Source: Abyssalbus ytuae | Lineage (GTDB): Bacteria > Bacteroidota > Bacteroidia > Flavobacteriales > Flavobacteriaceae | NCBI RefSeq assembly: GCF_022807975.1 | Contig: NZ_CP094358.1 | Span: 3,782,001 to 3,846,000 of the forward strand | DNA: 64,000 nucleotides | Reading direction: 5' to 3' | Shown here: positions 1-12,315 of the stretch, one piece after another | How positions within the stretch are numbered: position 1 is the stretch's first letter | Layout: every line of letters begins with the position of its first letter | The notes under the pieces: model-generated | What the model was told of the DNA's origin: nothing | Seen by the model: the letters and a program-made list of their open reading frames with translations, nothing else | Databases searched by the model: none | Position numbers and translations under genes: made by a program

Positions 1-63
1 TTTTAAGGCTGTTTCACCGGTAGGTTTTCCGGATGAATCAAGGATGTCTATGTACTCATCCAT
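1..63 (-). CDS. NUDIX hydrolase, N-terminal fragment (partial)
   Basis: Only the first 21 codons lie inside the window; the gene runs off the left edge. The peptide begins MDEYIDILDSSGKPTGETAL, the usual opening of NUDIX hydrolases of the isopentenyl-diphosphate isomerase-like type, where this strand-turn precedes the catalytic Nudix box (not visible here). The ATG lies 6 bases after the stop of the M42 peptidase gene on the same strand, so the two are probably co-transcribed. The assignment rests on the N-terminal signature alone; substrate cannot be inferred. Confidence 0.6.
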   Translation of the reverse strand, partial: MDEYIDILDSSGKPTGETALK

Positions 64-69
64 ATTTAT

Positions 70-1158
70 TTATTCAAAATAACTAAAACTTTCACCTTCT
101 TTAATATTAAGCAATGTTTGATAAATAAGCGAAATTACATTCTCTACATCATCTTTATGAACAGTTTCAACCGTTGTGTGCATATATCTGAGTGGAAGTG
201 AAATAAGTGCAGAAGCTACCCCCCCATTACTGTAAGCAAAAGCATCAGTATCAGTGCCGGTATGTCTCGATGAAGCCATGCGTTGAAAGGGTATTTTTTT
301 ATCTTCAGCCGTTTCAATAATTAATTCCCTCAATTTATTTTGTACGGCCGGAGCATACGAAATAACAGGCCCTTTTCCAATTTCGGTATGGCCTTGTTTT
401 TTCTTTTCAATCATTGGGGTAGTAGTATCATGGCATACGTCAGTTACGATAGCAACATTTGGTTTAATAGTTTGTGTAATCATTTCTGCGCCTCTTAAAC
501 CAATTTCTTCCTGTACTGAATTTGTTATGTATAAACCAAAAGGTAAATCTTTTTTATTTTCATGCAACAATCTTGCAACTTCAGCAATCATAAATCCTCC
601 AATCCGGTTATCAATTGCACGGCACACAAATTTGTCTTTGTTTAATATTTGAAATTTATCCGGATAAGTGATAACACAACCCACATGAACTCCCAGTTTT
701 TCAACCTCTTCTTTATCTTTAGCCCCAATATCAATAAAAATGTTGTCAAGTTTAGGTGATTCTTCTTTGCTGCTATCCCTTGTATGAATTGCAGGCCAGC
801 CAAATACTCCTTTAACAATTCCTTTCTTAGTATGAATATCCACCCATTTTGAAGGTGCTATTTGATGATCGCTTCCCCCATTTCTGATTACATAAATCAA
901 ACCATTATCCGTTACATAATTAACATACCATGATATTTCGTCAGAATGTCCTTCAATTACAACTCTGTATTTGGCTTGGGGGTTAATTACCCCTACAGCG
1001 GTACCGTAAGTATCGGTAATAAATTCATCTACATATGGTTTTAAATAATCCATCCAAACTTTCTGTCCTTCCCATTCATATCCGGTTGGAGAAGCATTAT
1101 TTAAATATTTTTCAAGAAAATCAATTGATTTTTTGTTGAGTACTTTATTCTTTGCCAT
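70..1158 (-). CDS. M42 family metallo-aminopeptidase (glutamyl aminopeptidase-like)
   Basis: Cytosolic di-metal aminopeptidase of the M42 family (PepA/FrvX/YsdC type), which trims N-terminal residues from peptides, usually as a dodecameric shell. The 362-aa length is normal. Visible ligand motifs are GHSDEI (His71, Asp73), the bridging Asp in AIDNRIGG, the Glu-Glu pair in VQEEIG (catalytic base and ligand), the Asp in VTDVCHDT and the C-terminal His in RYMHTTVE. All active-site motifs are present, so the enzyme should be active. The start MAKNKVL is an ATG with no good alternative. A NUDIX gene follows 6 bases downstream; a DUF4294 gene is divergent upstream. Confidence 0.93.
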   Translation of the reverse strand: MAKNKVLNKKSIDFLEKYLNNASPTGYEWEGQKVWMDYLKPYVDEFITDTYGTAVGVINPQAKYRVVIEGHSDEISWYVNYVTDNGLIYVIRNGGSDHQIAPSKWVDIHTKKGIVKGVFGWPAIHTRDSSKEESPKLDNIFIDIGAKDKEEVEKLGVHVGCVITYPDKFQILNKDKFVCRAIDNRIGGFMIAEVARLLHENKKDLPFGLYITNSVQEEIGLRGAEMITQTIKPNVAIVTDVCHDTTTPMIEKKKQGHTEIGKGPVISYAPAVQNKLRELIIETAEDKKIPFQRMASSRHTGTDTDAFAYSNGGVASALISLPLRYMHTTVETVHKDDVENVISLIYQTLLNIKEGESFSYFE

Positions 1159-1267
1159 TTAATATGAAATTTAAATAAGATACGAAAATACTAATATTCA
1201 AAATAATTATATGTGCCGGGCATGGTTATTTTAGTATTTTTGGTATGATTTTAGACGTGTTTATTTT

Positions 1268-1945
1268 GTGAAAAAAATTCTTTATATAATCTTTTTTATA
1301 AACTGCTTTTTATTTTCTCAGGAAAAGAAAGGGGTAAAAGATTCTCTTCAATTACCCTATTATTTTTTTGAAGAAGATACTATACCCCGTTCCTATATCG
1401 ATCTGGATCCGGTGGTCGTTTTTCAGCCATTAAAATTCCCTTCAAAAGAAGATAAATACAGATATTATATTTTAAGGCGAAAAACTATAAAAGTATATCC
1501 TTATGCCAAATTGGCATCAGAAAGACTGGAAAAGTTAAATGATACCTTGAGTAAAATAAAGAAAAAGTCGAAAAGAAGAAAATACACACGAAAACTGCAA
1601 AAGTATATAGAAGATGAATTTTCGGCTGAATTAAAAAAATTAACCCGTACAGAAGGTCAAATATTAGTTAAACTTATTTACAGGCAGACAGGTGCTACGG
1701 CTTTTGATTTGGTTAAGGAATTAAGAAACGGATGGAGGGCATTTTGGTACAATACAACTGCAAGCCTGTTTAAAATATCTTTAAAAGAACGTTATGATCC
1801 TCAGGAAGTACATGAAGACTATTTAATAGAAGATATACTACAACGAGCTTTTGCTTCAGGCAAGTTAATTCCACAATCCTCTGTACTTAATTTTGATTAT
1901 TCCTCCCTAACCAATAAGTGGAAAGAAGAAAAAAAATCACGATAA
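1268..1945 (+). CDS. DUF4294 domain-containing protein
   Basis: A 225-aa exported protein with an N-terminal signal peptide (KKILYIIFFINCFLFS, cleavage near Gln19) followed by a basic, probably helical domain. It matches my recollection of DUF4294, a Bacteroidota family of unknown function often beside an M42 peptidase gene. Conserved-looking blocks are YPYAKLASERL and the segment TGATAFDLVKELRNGW. Start: the only in-frame start that keeps the signal peptide is GTG at 1268. A -7-like promoter element TATTTTTG lies at 1235-1242, placing a transcript start about 20 bases before this GTG. No function can be given. Confidence 0.8.
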   Translation: MKKILYIIFFINCFLFSQEKKGVKDSLQLPYYFFEEDTIPRSYIDLDPVVVFQPLKFPSKEDKYRYYILRRKTIKVYPYAKLASERLEKLNDTLSKIKKKSKRRKYTRKLQKYIEDEFSAELKKLTRTEGQILVKLIYRQTGATAFDLVKELRNGWRAFWYNTTASLFKISLKERYDPQEVHEDYLIEDILQRAFASGKLIPQSSVLNFDYSSLTNKWKEEKKSR

Positions 1946-2054
1946 GATTAGTTGCATTGTATTAAAAAATTGATTAATTTTAAGGCTCTTTTCCTTGTAA
2001 ATCAAACTGTTGATTATGAGTTGGAAAATTTATTATAATTTTTCCATAAAAAAG

Positions 2055-2087
2055 TTTGGAGAAAGGGAAAAAAGGTTTTTATATTTG
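2055..2087 (+). promoter_or_regulatory. rRNA operon promoter (TTTG / TATATTTG)
   Basis: The -33 element TTTG (2055-2058) is followed after 21 bases by the -7 element TATATTTG (2080-2087), then CACCCGC. This matches the Bacteroidota housekeeping sigma consensus (TTTG, 19-21 bases, TAnnTTTG). Transcription should begin around 2093, giving a roughly 200-base leader before mature 16S rRNA. The rest of 1946-2292 holds this leader and no gene. Confidence 0.85.
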
Positions 2088-2130
2088 CACCCGCTTTCGA
2101 CAAGGGAGCGAGAATAAAAAGAGAAAGAAG

Positions 2131-2140
2131 AGTTCATTGA
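2131..2140 (+). promoter_or_regulatory. boxA-like motif in rRNA leader (copy 1 of 3)
   Basis: AGTTCATTGA in the 16S leader, repeated exactly at 4150-4159 (before tRNA-Ala) and 4349-4358 (before 23S). It resembles the Bacteroidota counterpart of boxA, the Nus-factor site that supports antitermination in rRNA operons. Position and repetition are seen directly; the function is inferred. Confidence 0.5.
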
Positions 2141-2292
2141 GATATTGATTGACAGCACGCCGGGTATGTTTTTTGAATAAGACATACCTAAGGTAAGATC
2201 CGCAAGGATAAAAAAAAGAAGAATAAGCAAAGTCATTCCGGAGGAAGGAAGAACGGGTTATACTTTAAGGGTAGAATACATATTAAAGAATA

Positions 2293-3810
<1,518 letters not shown>

Positions 3811-3964
3811 CTAGAGAAAGATCCTGGAGTATATCTGGTTAATTCCTTACGAAGGGTTGATTTTGCTTATGCTGTCAATTAAAAAAAAGGTATGTGGGTA
3901 AAGAGAACCGGTTAAGGTAAGACTTACTGAAGCGGTTTTACCGGTTCCTGCAGGCCATCAAAGA

Positions 3965-4038
3965 AGTCTCGTAGCTCAGCTGGTTAGAGCGCTACACTGA
4001 TAATGTAGAGGTCGGCAGTTCGAGCCTGCCCGAGACTA
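3965..4038 (+). tRNA. tRNA-Ile (GAT)
   Basis: A 74-base cloverleaf in the 16S-23S spacer. The 7-bp acceptor stem AGTCTCG / CGAGACT pairs perfectly, with discriminator A at 4038. The anticodon stem-loop is CTACA-CTGATAA-TGTAG with anticodon GAT. The T-arm carries GGTTCGA-like bases (AGTTCGAGC). CCA is not encoded. The last 16 bases recur at 4088-4103. Confidence 0.97.
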
Positions 4039-4087
4039 CTGTAGTAGCAACGGCAGGGTGTGAAGTTTATCACGCCAAGGGCGTGAA

Positions 4088-4103
4088 GCCTGCCCGAGAC
4101 TAC
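4088..4103 (+). repeat. Duplicate of the tRNA-Ile 3' end in the spacer
   Basis: The 16-base string GCCTGCCCGAGACTAC, which forms the 3' end of tRNA-Ile at 4024-4039, is repeated exactly here. A perfect 6-bp triloop hairpin (CACGCC-AAG-GGCGTG, 4071-4085) lies just before it, and GGCAGG (4052-4057) can pair with the repeat's CCTGCC. It is not a functional tRNA. Confidence 0.85.
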
Positions 4104-4149
4104 GATACTTAAATTATGAAAAGCAGATATAGGTTTCATAATTGAAGAA

Positions 4150-4159
4150 AGTTCATTGA
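4150..4159 (+). promoter_or_regulatory. boxA-like motif in 16S-23S spacer (copy 2 of 3)
   Basis: Second exact AGTTCATTGA, placed between the two tRNA genes. It is probably a Nus-factor/boxA-type site, like the copies at 2131 and 4349. Confidence 0.4.
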
Positions 4160-4236
4160 ATATAAAGAAGAGGAAATTCTGGAAGCTGGGAATTCTAAAG
4201 GTTCATAATTCTGAATTCTACATTCTGAATTGTAAA

Positions 4237-4310
4237 GGGGAATTAGCTCAGCTGGCTAGAGCGCCTGCCTTGCACGCAGGAGGTCATCGGTTCGACTCCG
4301 ATATTCTCCA
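4237..4310 (+). tRNA. tRNA-Ala (TGC)
   Basis: A 74-base cloverleaf. The acceptor stem GGGGAAT / ATTCTCC contains the G3:U70 wobble pair that identifies alanine tRNAs, with discriminator A at 4310. The anticodon arm CCTGC-CTTGCAC-GCAGG carries anticodon TGC. CCA is not encoded. Ile(GAT) followed by Ala(TGC) is the classic spacer pair of bacterial rRNA operons. Confidence 0.97.
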
Positions 4311-4348
4311 CGAGATTAATTATGGGTTGATACTTTATAATTAAGGAA

Positions 4349-4358
4349 AGTTCATTGA
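4349..4358 (+). promoter_or_regulatory. boxA-like motif before 23S (copy 3 of 3)
   Basis: Third exact AGTTCATTGA, followed by CATATTGAGA. The copy at 2131 has a very similar continuation (GATATTGATT), so the conserved element is probably longer than ten bases. It lies about 140 bases before mature 23S, the usual boxA position. Confidence 0.5.
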
Positions 4359-4496
4359 CATATTGAGATAAAGAGATACGAGATATATTATGTTTAGGCA
4401 TAGTATATAAGAAGTAAGTAGAATCAAAGAGAAATTGTTCCTGGATCAATTGCACGATTGATTTAGGGGCGTAAAAAAATAAAAGAGCAAAAAGTA

Positions 4497-7322
<2,826 letters not shown>

Positions 7323-7327
7323 GTAGT

Positions 7328-7355
7328 CCCCCTGCCGTTATGCAAGGGCAGGGGG
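7328..7355 (+). other. rRNA processing hairpin downstream of 23S
   Basis: A perfect 9-bp GC-rich stem, CCCCCTGCC (7328-7336) with GGCAGGGGG (7347-7355), around a 10-base loop, only 5 bases past the 23S end. It is most likely a processing or stabilising structure. It has no immediate T tract (the next run of T begins about 20 bases on), and the operon must read through to 5S. Confidence 0.5.
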
Positions 7356-7449
7356 GCGTCCACTCTTTTAAGTTTTTTTTTTTCTGTTGTACAGTCGTAA
7401 TGTTTTTATCTCAATATGTTAAAATATAGTGATTCATCCTGATGAATTA

Positions 7450-7606
7450 AAGTGGTCCGCCCCCTAAGGGGTTCGGATAAACCCGCCCCTGAAAAGGTTC
7501 GGGTAAATTATAGCGATGGTGCTATAGTACACTAAAACTTAAGGTGGTCCGCCCCCTAACGGGTTCGGATAAATTATAGCGATGGTGCTATAGTACACTA
7601 AAACTT

Positions 7607-7614
<8 letters not shown>
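7450..7614 (+). repeat. Tandem duplication in the 23S-5S spacer, including the 5S 5' end
   Basis: A 45-base segment at 7504-7548 is repeated exactly at 7570-7614 (period 66). Each copy contains the hairpin TATAGC-GATGGT-GCTATA and ends in AAGGTGGT; in the second copy those last 8 bases are the first 8 bases of 5S rRNA. The block GTGGTCCGCCCCCTAA at 7452-7467 recurs at 7544-7559, and a shorter degenerate version lies at 7481-7506. The spacer therefore grew by duplication that copied the 5S start. Confidence 0.9.
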
Positions 7615-7713
<99 letters not shown>

Positions 7714-7718
7714 CTTTG

Positions 7719-7750
7719 AAAGCATCTATCATTCGATAGATGCTTTTTTG
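7719..7750 (+). terminator. Rho-independent terminator of the rRNA operon
   Basis: A perfect 12-bp stem, AAAGCATCTATC (7719-7730) and GATAGATGCTTT (7735-7746), closes the tetraloop ATTC and runs into six T (7744-7749). It lies 6 bases past 5S and ends the operon. Confidence 0.93.
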
Positions 7751-7800
7751 TTTTATCATGATTATACATTATCTTAGTTGGAAGATATAAGAAATAGCTT

Positions 7801-8424
7801 ATGGAGCAGACAGTATTGGAAGAGAAATGGAATGCTATATCTCACGGCGTAGGAATTTTATTAGGTGTTGTTGGGTTAATTGTACTTTTATTTTTTAATA
7901 ATCAGAGGACTGATTTTAGTACAATGAGTATTATTTTTTATGGATTGTCTGTAATAGTTTTGTATACATCTTCAACAATATATCATGCTGTTCGCGATGT
8001 CAAATGGAAGAATATATGGCGAAAGTTTGATCATATCAGTATTTATTTTCTTATAGCAGGTACTTATACTCCTGTTTCCCTAATAACGCTTGAAAGGGGC
8101 TCCGGATGGTTAATTTTTTGGATAGTGTGGGGAATTGCTGCTATAGGTACTTTACTGAAGATATTTTTTACCGGAAAATTCGAAATTTTATCGTTGCTTT
8201 TATATTTAGCTATGGGGTGGTTAATAGTTTTTGATTTAAATGATCTTGTGGCCAATACAACTTTTTTCGGATTAAATCTTTTAATGTTAGGCGGGGCTTT
8301 TTATACAATCGGAATATTATTTTATGTAATAAAAAAGATCCCATATAATCATGTTATCTGGCATTTTTTTGTCTTAGGCGGTAGTATATCTCATTTCTTT
8401 TTTATATTGTTGGATGTAGTTTAA
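7801..8424 (+). CDS. Hemolysin III / YqfA (PAQR-like) membrane protein
   Basis: A 207-aa inner-membrane protein with seven hydrophobic segments, belonging to the HlyIII/PAQR superfamily. Conserved motifs are the N-terminal EKWNAISHGVG, SSTIYH in TM2-3, FDHISIYFLIAGTYTP, and the C-terminal HVIWHFFVLGGSISHF with paired His. In the family these His and Asp residues form a metal site (ceramidase-like in eukaryotic PAQRs); the bacterial role is uncertain, with membrane-fluidity homeostasis suggested for some members. The 'hemolysin' name is historical. It is the first gene after the rRNA operon and overlaps the convergent DUF4268 gene by 4 bases at its 3' end. Confidence 0.9.
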   Translation: MEQTVLEEKWNAISHGVGILLGVVGLIVLLFFNNQRTDFSTMSIIFYGLSVIVLYTSSTIYHAVRDVKWKNIWRKFDHISIYFLIAGTYTPVSLITLERGSGWLIFWIVWGIAAIGTLLKIFFTGKFEILSLLLYLAMGWLIVFDLNDLVANTTFFGLNLLMLGGAFYTIGILFYVIKKIPYNHVIWHFFVLGGSISHFFFILLDVV

Positions 8425-8849
8425 TTTTTAATAAAATCTTCATACTCATACCAAAACTGTTCAAATTTCAACATCTTTTCATTAAAAAATTCCATAGTTT
8501 TTGACCATGTAGCTTTATTATTTATACAAACATCATTTAGTTGAACATAAATTTTGGAAATTTCTTTACCATTTTCTAAATAGTATATATCATCATAAAT
8601 GATGTCCGATATATATTCTTCTTTTAAAATATTTTGTAATGATTGTAATTTTTCATAAAACTTAATTCTGTTTTCCAGATCACTATCTTCAATGTCTAAA
8701 GATACTATTGCTTTTTTTGTATCAAAATGAAATTTAAAAGAAAAACCTTTTATTTTGGTATTATATAATATCCATTTTTTTGGGAAATGCTTACCGAAAG
8801 AGGTCCAGAATTCCTGCCTTAATTGTTTTGATTCTTCTTTGCTAAACAT
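8421..8849 (-). CDS. DUF4268 domain-containing protein
   Basis: A 142-aa soluble, acidic and aromatic-rich protein that I assign to DUF4268 from its N-terminal block (FSKEESKQLRQEFWTSFGK) and the C-terminal aromatic stretch FEQFWYEYEDFI. Standalone copies are common in Flavobacteriia; elsewhere the domain is found on larger proteins. No catalytic motif is visible and the function is unknown. The start directly abuts the stop of the upstream ZIP gene (8850), which suggests translational coupling in a two-gene operon. Confidence 0.75.
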   Translation of the reverse strand: MFSKEESKQLRQEFWTSFGKHFPKKWILYNTKIKGFSFKFHFDTKKAIVSLDIEDSDLENRIKFYEKLQSLQNILKEEYISDIIYDDIYYLENGKEISKIYVQLNDVCINNKATWSKTMEFFNEKMLKFEQFWYEYEDFIKN

Positions 8850-9521
8850 CTATATAATATAAGCAGTTATAATTCCGATTATAATTACTAATAATTTACT
8901 TAAATTAAATTTATGTCCTTCCGAACTTTCAAAAAGTATAGTTGTGGAAATATGTAGAAAAATACCTATAACTATTGCGGAAAGACGCATATAATTTTCT
9001 TTTTCAAAATAAAAAAATTCAGAAATGAAGCTTCCCAGCGGAGTCATAAGAGAGAAAAGAACCAAAAAAATTATTGTTTTGAAATTGCTAATTTCTGAGT
9101 TAATAAAAAATGTACTTAAAATTATGGCAATGGGTAGTTTATGGATGACTATTCCGTAAATGAGGGTTTCGTGTTCATGGATTGGAAAACCTTCTAAAAC
9201 AGAGTGAATACTAAGACTTATAAATAAAAGCCAGGGAAAAGATTTTTCATTTTTACTAATGTGTACATGTCCGTGTTCGGCACCTTTGGAGAAAAATTCT
9301 AGAAAAATTTGTAAAAGGATACCCAACATTATAAATACACCTATTGTTTTGGTATTTTCACTTTCATACACCTCGGGTAAAATATTAAAAACTGTGAGGG
9401 ATAATAAAAATGCACCACTGAAAGCGAGTAAAAGTTTAAAATTTTTACTTTTTTCGGGTTTCAAAATTATTACAAAAAAATATCCTATGATAACAGCAAG
9501 TATGGGTAAAAGATAATTCAT
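8850..9521 (-). CDS. ZIP family divalent metal transporter
   Basis: A 223-aa inner-membrane protein with about eight hydrophobic segments, typical of ZIP (zinc/iron permease) transporters that bring Zn2+ or similar ions into the cytoplasm. The His-rich cytoplasmic loop EHGHVHISK sits between TM3 and TM4. The TM4 signature reads HSVLEGFPI (variant of HNxxDG) and the TM5 signature HKLPIAI (variant of HExPHE), so key metal-ligand positions are partly replaced. This is the pattern of the shorter GufA-like members in Flavobacteriia. Substrate cannot be settled from sequence. Confidence 0.85.
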   Translation of the reverse strand: MNYLLPILAVIIGYFFVIILKPEKSKNFKLLLAFSGAFLLSLTVFNILPEVYESENTKTIGVFIMLGILLQIFLEFFSKGAEHGHVHISKNEKSFPWLLFISLSIHSVLEGFPIHEHETLIYGIVIHKLPIAIILSTFFINSEISNFKTIIFLVLFSLMTPLGSFISEFFYFEKENYMRLSAIVIGIFLHISTTILFESSEGHKFNLSKLLVIIIGIITAYII

Positions 9522-9616
9522 TCTTAATATAAAATCCAGATTATGTTTTTTCTTTATTATGAAAGATATTCAGGCAACTAAATTAATGTATTTTTGTCTT
9601 TTAATAGAAGAAGTGA

Positions 9617-10777
9617 ATGGGAAATAATTTTGAAATGGTGGCAAAAACCATGTATGGTTTTGAAGAAATTTTGGCAAGTGAACTTAGAAACCTGGGAGCT
9701 GTAAATGTAAAAACAGGAAACAGAAGCGTTTCTTTTGAAGGTGATAAAGGGTTTATGTATAAAGTTAACCTTTGTTTGAGGACTGCTATTAAAGTTTTAA
9801 AACCTTTAAAAAGTTGTAGAATTCGGAATGAAGAAGATTTATACAATGAGGTATATAAAATGAAGTGGGAGGAGTATATTTCTTTTAATAACACATTCGC
9901 TATTGATGCCACCGTTAATTCTGACAAATACAAACATTCTCTTTTTATGGCCTTAAAGGCTAAAGATGCAATAGCTGACAGATTTAGAAATAAGTTTGGT
10001 AAACGACCGGATGTAGATCTAAAATATCCTGATTTAAGAATTAATCTCCATATACAAAATAATAATTGCACTGTTTCATTAGACAGTTCCGGTCAATCAC
10101 TACATCAGCGGGGTTATAAGACTGCAACCAATATAGCTCCAATAAATGAGGTTTTGGCAGCAGGTATGTTACTATTAAGTGGTTGGGACGGGCAGTGTGA
10201 TTTTATTGATCCGATGTGTGGTAGTGGAACTATACCAATAGAGGCTGCTATGATAGCCTGCAATATACCTGCCAATATTAATCGTAAAGAATTTTCTTTT
10301 GAAAAATGGAGAGATTTTGATGAAGATCTTTTTGATAAAATAATTGAAAGCAGTTTGAAAAAGACTAGAGAATTTAATCATACGATACATGGTTTTGACA
10401 AAGCACCTTCGGCAGTAAGGAAGGCTAAGGATAATGTTAAAAATGCTAATTTGAATGATTATATAACCATATACGAAAAGAACTTTTTTGAAACATGTAA
10501 AGAAAAAGATGATAAACTTCATATGGTTTTTAATCCGCCATATGGAGAAAGATTAAATATCGAAATGGAGAGCTTTTATAAGAATATTGGAGATACCTTA
10601 AAACAAAAATATCCGCTGACAGATGCCTGGTTGATAACTTCAAACTTAAATGCCCTTAAGCATGTTGGATTAAAACCATCCCGAAAAATTAAATTATACA
10701 ATGGAAAATTAGAAAGCAGGCTGGTTAAGTATGAAATATATGAAGGAAGTAAAAAAGCTAAATATAATTTTTTATAA
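9617..10777 (+). CDS. THUMP-domain rRNA (guanine-N2) methyltransferase, RlmL N-terminal-like
   Basis: A 386-aa SAM-dependent RNA methyltransferase. An N-terminal ferredoxin-like and THUMP region (about residues 1-160) binds RNA. The Rossmann methyltransferase domain carries motif I DPMCGSGTIPIEAA (198-211) and the catalytic motif IV NPPYGERL (306-313), the NPPY signature of N2-guanine/N6-adenine transferases. It corresponds to the N-terminal half of E. coli RlmL, which makes m2G2445 in 23S rRNA; the RlmK half is absent, as is usual outside Proteobacteria. The exact target base is inferred. The next small membrane-protein gene follows after 16 bases. Confidence 0.88.
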   Translation: MGNNFEMVAKTMYGFEEILASELRNLGAVNVKTGNRSVSFEGDKGFMYKVNLCLRTAIKVLKPLKSCRIRNEEDLYNEVYKMKWEEYISFNNTFAIDATVNSDKYKHSLFMALKAKDAIADRFRNKFGKRPDVDLKYPDLRINLHIQNNNCTVSLDSSGQSLHQRGYKTATNIAPINEVLAAGMLLLSGWDGQCDFIDPMCGSGTIPIEAAMIACNIPANINRKEFSFEKWRDFDEDLFDKIIESSLKKTREFNHTIHGFDKAPSAVRKAKDNVKNANLNDYITIYEKNFFETCKEKDDKLHMVFNPPYGERLNIEMESFYKNIGDTLKQKYPLTDAWLITSNLNALKHVGLKPSRKIKLYNGKLESRLVKYEIYEGSKKAKYNFL

Positions 10778-10793
10778 TAAGTAATGAGAGAAG

Positions 10794-11027
10794 ATGAATT
10801 TAAAGTTCAAAGCATTTTTGTATAATTTTTTAGGGTTTTTTATTTTCTTTTTCTTAATAAGAACAATTGTATATTACTTTTCTAATGTGAATAATACAAT
10901 AAATTTGCTTGTTGTGGGTATTACCACCATCATTTTATCGCCTAAATTTGCAGTTGTCAGGGAAAAAAACGAGATGAAATTAAAAATGAAATGGATTTTT
11001 TTAAAAGGGATTAAAAATCTAAATTAG
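10794..11027 (+). CDS. Small two-TM membrane protein, unknown function
   Basis: A 77-aa protein with two hydrophobic segments (about residues 8-28 and 36-50) and a basic C-terminal tail. I do not recognise a named family. It lies 16 bases behind the THUMP methyltransferase on the same strand and is probably co-transcribed. Codon use and base composition are like the neighbours, so it is likely a real gene. Confidence 0.6.
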   Translation: MNLKFKAFLYNFLGFFIFFFLIRTIVYYFSNVNNTINLLVVGITTIILSPKFAVVREKNEMKLKMKWIFLKGIKNLN

Positions 11028-11048
11028 ATAAATTCTTTAATTCCATCT

Positions 11049-11816
11049 TTATTCCTCGTCCATGTTTTTGTCTTTCTTTTTCTTTTTAGTTTTTTTAAAA
11101 ATGGGAATTAGATAAGTTATAGTATAATTATAACCTACTCCAAACTTGCTACCATCAGTAACTTTGTTAAAACCGGGTATATATAGGTTAGGAAAATTAT
11201 TTGCAGCTTTATCTGAAATAAGATAATGGAGCCTAATACTTCCTCCTATGTAGAGATTATTTAATAATTCTGCTTTTATGCCTAAAACAACTTCAGACCA
11301 TATAGCAGAAAGGCCACTTTTTTCCCCTAAAATATCTTCATTTGTACCTAATTCATTACCTTCTCCCCAAAACTGGTTAGAATTATATATTCTGTATTCG
11401 TGAAGATCTTGTTTAAAAGAACTGGTACCTACACGTAACCCTATAAAAATGATATTTTCCATACCATACCAGTTTTCATAGGTATTAATATCTACTCCTG
11501 CTTTTATGTAATTTCCGGTTGATGTGAAACTGTATAAATCTTCTTCAATAAATTTCTCTTCAGTTCCTATTTCTGCGGCGAGATACAAATTTCGTGAAAT
11601 CCTAAAATCACCTACAATTTCAAAGCCTTTATAGTTGTCATTAAATAAAGATCTTACAATTTTACTTGCATCTGCACCTATTCTTAAACCATATTTTTGT
11701 TTATAAACAACTGCAGTATCTTTTGCTTTTGTTCTAATAGAATCAGTTTGGGCAAAAACAATGGTAAAGGCTAAGGTAAATATTGTACTAGTGATATATT
11801 TTAACATGCGAAGCAT
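11049..11816 (-). CDS. DUF6048 family outer-membrane beta-barrel-like protein
   Basis: An exported protein of about 255 aa with a signal peptide ending near TIVFAQ, followed by alternating short beta-strand segments (GLRIGADASKI, LYLAAEIGTEE, NIIFIGLRVGTSSF) and a lysine-rich tail (KKTKKKKKDK). This fits a small outer-membrane barrel and matches the DUF6048 family of Flavobacteriia. The longest frame begins at 11837, but the Met at 11816 (or 11807) gives a normal signal peptide and reduces the overlap with the upstream DUF6452 gene to 29 bases or fewer. DUF6048 usually sits with DUF6452 and rlmD, as here; function unknown. Confidence 0.75.
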   Translation of the reverse strand: MLRMLKYITSTIFTLAFTIVFAQTDSIRTKAKDTAVVYKQKYGLRIGADASKIVRSLFNDNYKGFEIVGDFRISRNLYLAAEIGTEEKFIEEDLYSFTSTGNYIKAGVDINTYENWYGMENIIFIGLRVGTSSFKQDLHEYRIYNSNQFWGEGNELGTNEDILGEKSGLSAIWSEVVLGIKAELLNNLYIGGSIRLHYLISDKAANNFPNLYIPGFNKVTDGSKFGVGYNYTITYLIPIFKKTKKKKKDKNMDEE

Positions 11817-12309
11817 TTTGATTTTCAATATTTTCATTTGCTACCTGTATAATTTTTATCCATTCATCATCATCATCAGTATGTTGATAATTTAAATTTT
11901 CGTATTTATTTGCATAACCACAGGCGCGTGAGATAAATACTTCCTTATTTTGATAATTAAAGGTTAGAGTATCTCTATTTCCTGTTTCTTCTGTTGTATC
12001 GTCCTGGGTCGAATTATTAATAAATACAAAGCTGGTAGATTCACTAAAAATTTTAAGTGGTATACCAATTGAATCTAAATTCGTTTGGTCAGCTATGGTA
12101 GTTAAAACCGAATCATTATCAGCACCTACTACCCTTAAGGAACGAACTTTTTTCTTTGTATCATTATCAATGTCATCAATATCATAAAAAGTAATAACCA
12201 AAAGAGGGGTGGCATTGGTTTCTGAAGGGCATATATCATCTTTTTCGCAAGCAGGGGTAATAAAAAAAAGTGATATAGTAAAGATTATTAGCGGAGCTGT
12301 TTTTCTCAT
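11788..12309 (-). CDS. DUF6452 family lipoprotein
   Basis: A 173-aa exported protein. The N-terminus MRKTAPLIIFTISLFFITPAC ends in a lipobox-like PAC, so it is probably a lipoprotein anchored at Cys21. The mature region opens with EKDDICPSE and carries a second conserved-looking Cys block (ISRACGYANKYENL). It matches the DUF6452 family, unknown in function, which sits between rlmD and DUF6048 in many Flavobacteriaceae. The start is 6 bases after the rlmD stop, and its 3' end overlaps the DUF6048 start, so the three form one operon. Confidence 0.75.
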   Translation of the reverse strand: MRKTAPLIIFTISLFFITPACEKDDICPSETNATPLLVITFYDIDDIDNDTKKKVRSLRVVGADNDSVLTTIADQTNLDSIGIPLKIFSESTSFVFINNSTQDDTTEETGNRDTLTFNYQNKEVFISRACGYANKYENLNYQHTDDDDEWIKIIQVANENIENQNASHVKIYH

Positions 12310-12315
12310 TCTTTT

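Noticed and set aside
4156-4344. 62-codon frame across tRNA-Ala
   Set aside because: It is the tRNA gene and spacer read as codons.
9601-10071. 156-codon minus-strand frame opposite the THUMP methyltransferase
   Set aside because: An antisense shadow; the plus-strand protein has complete family motifs.
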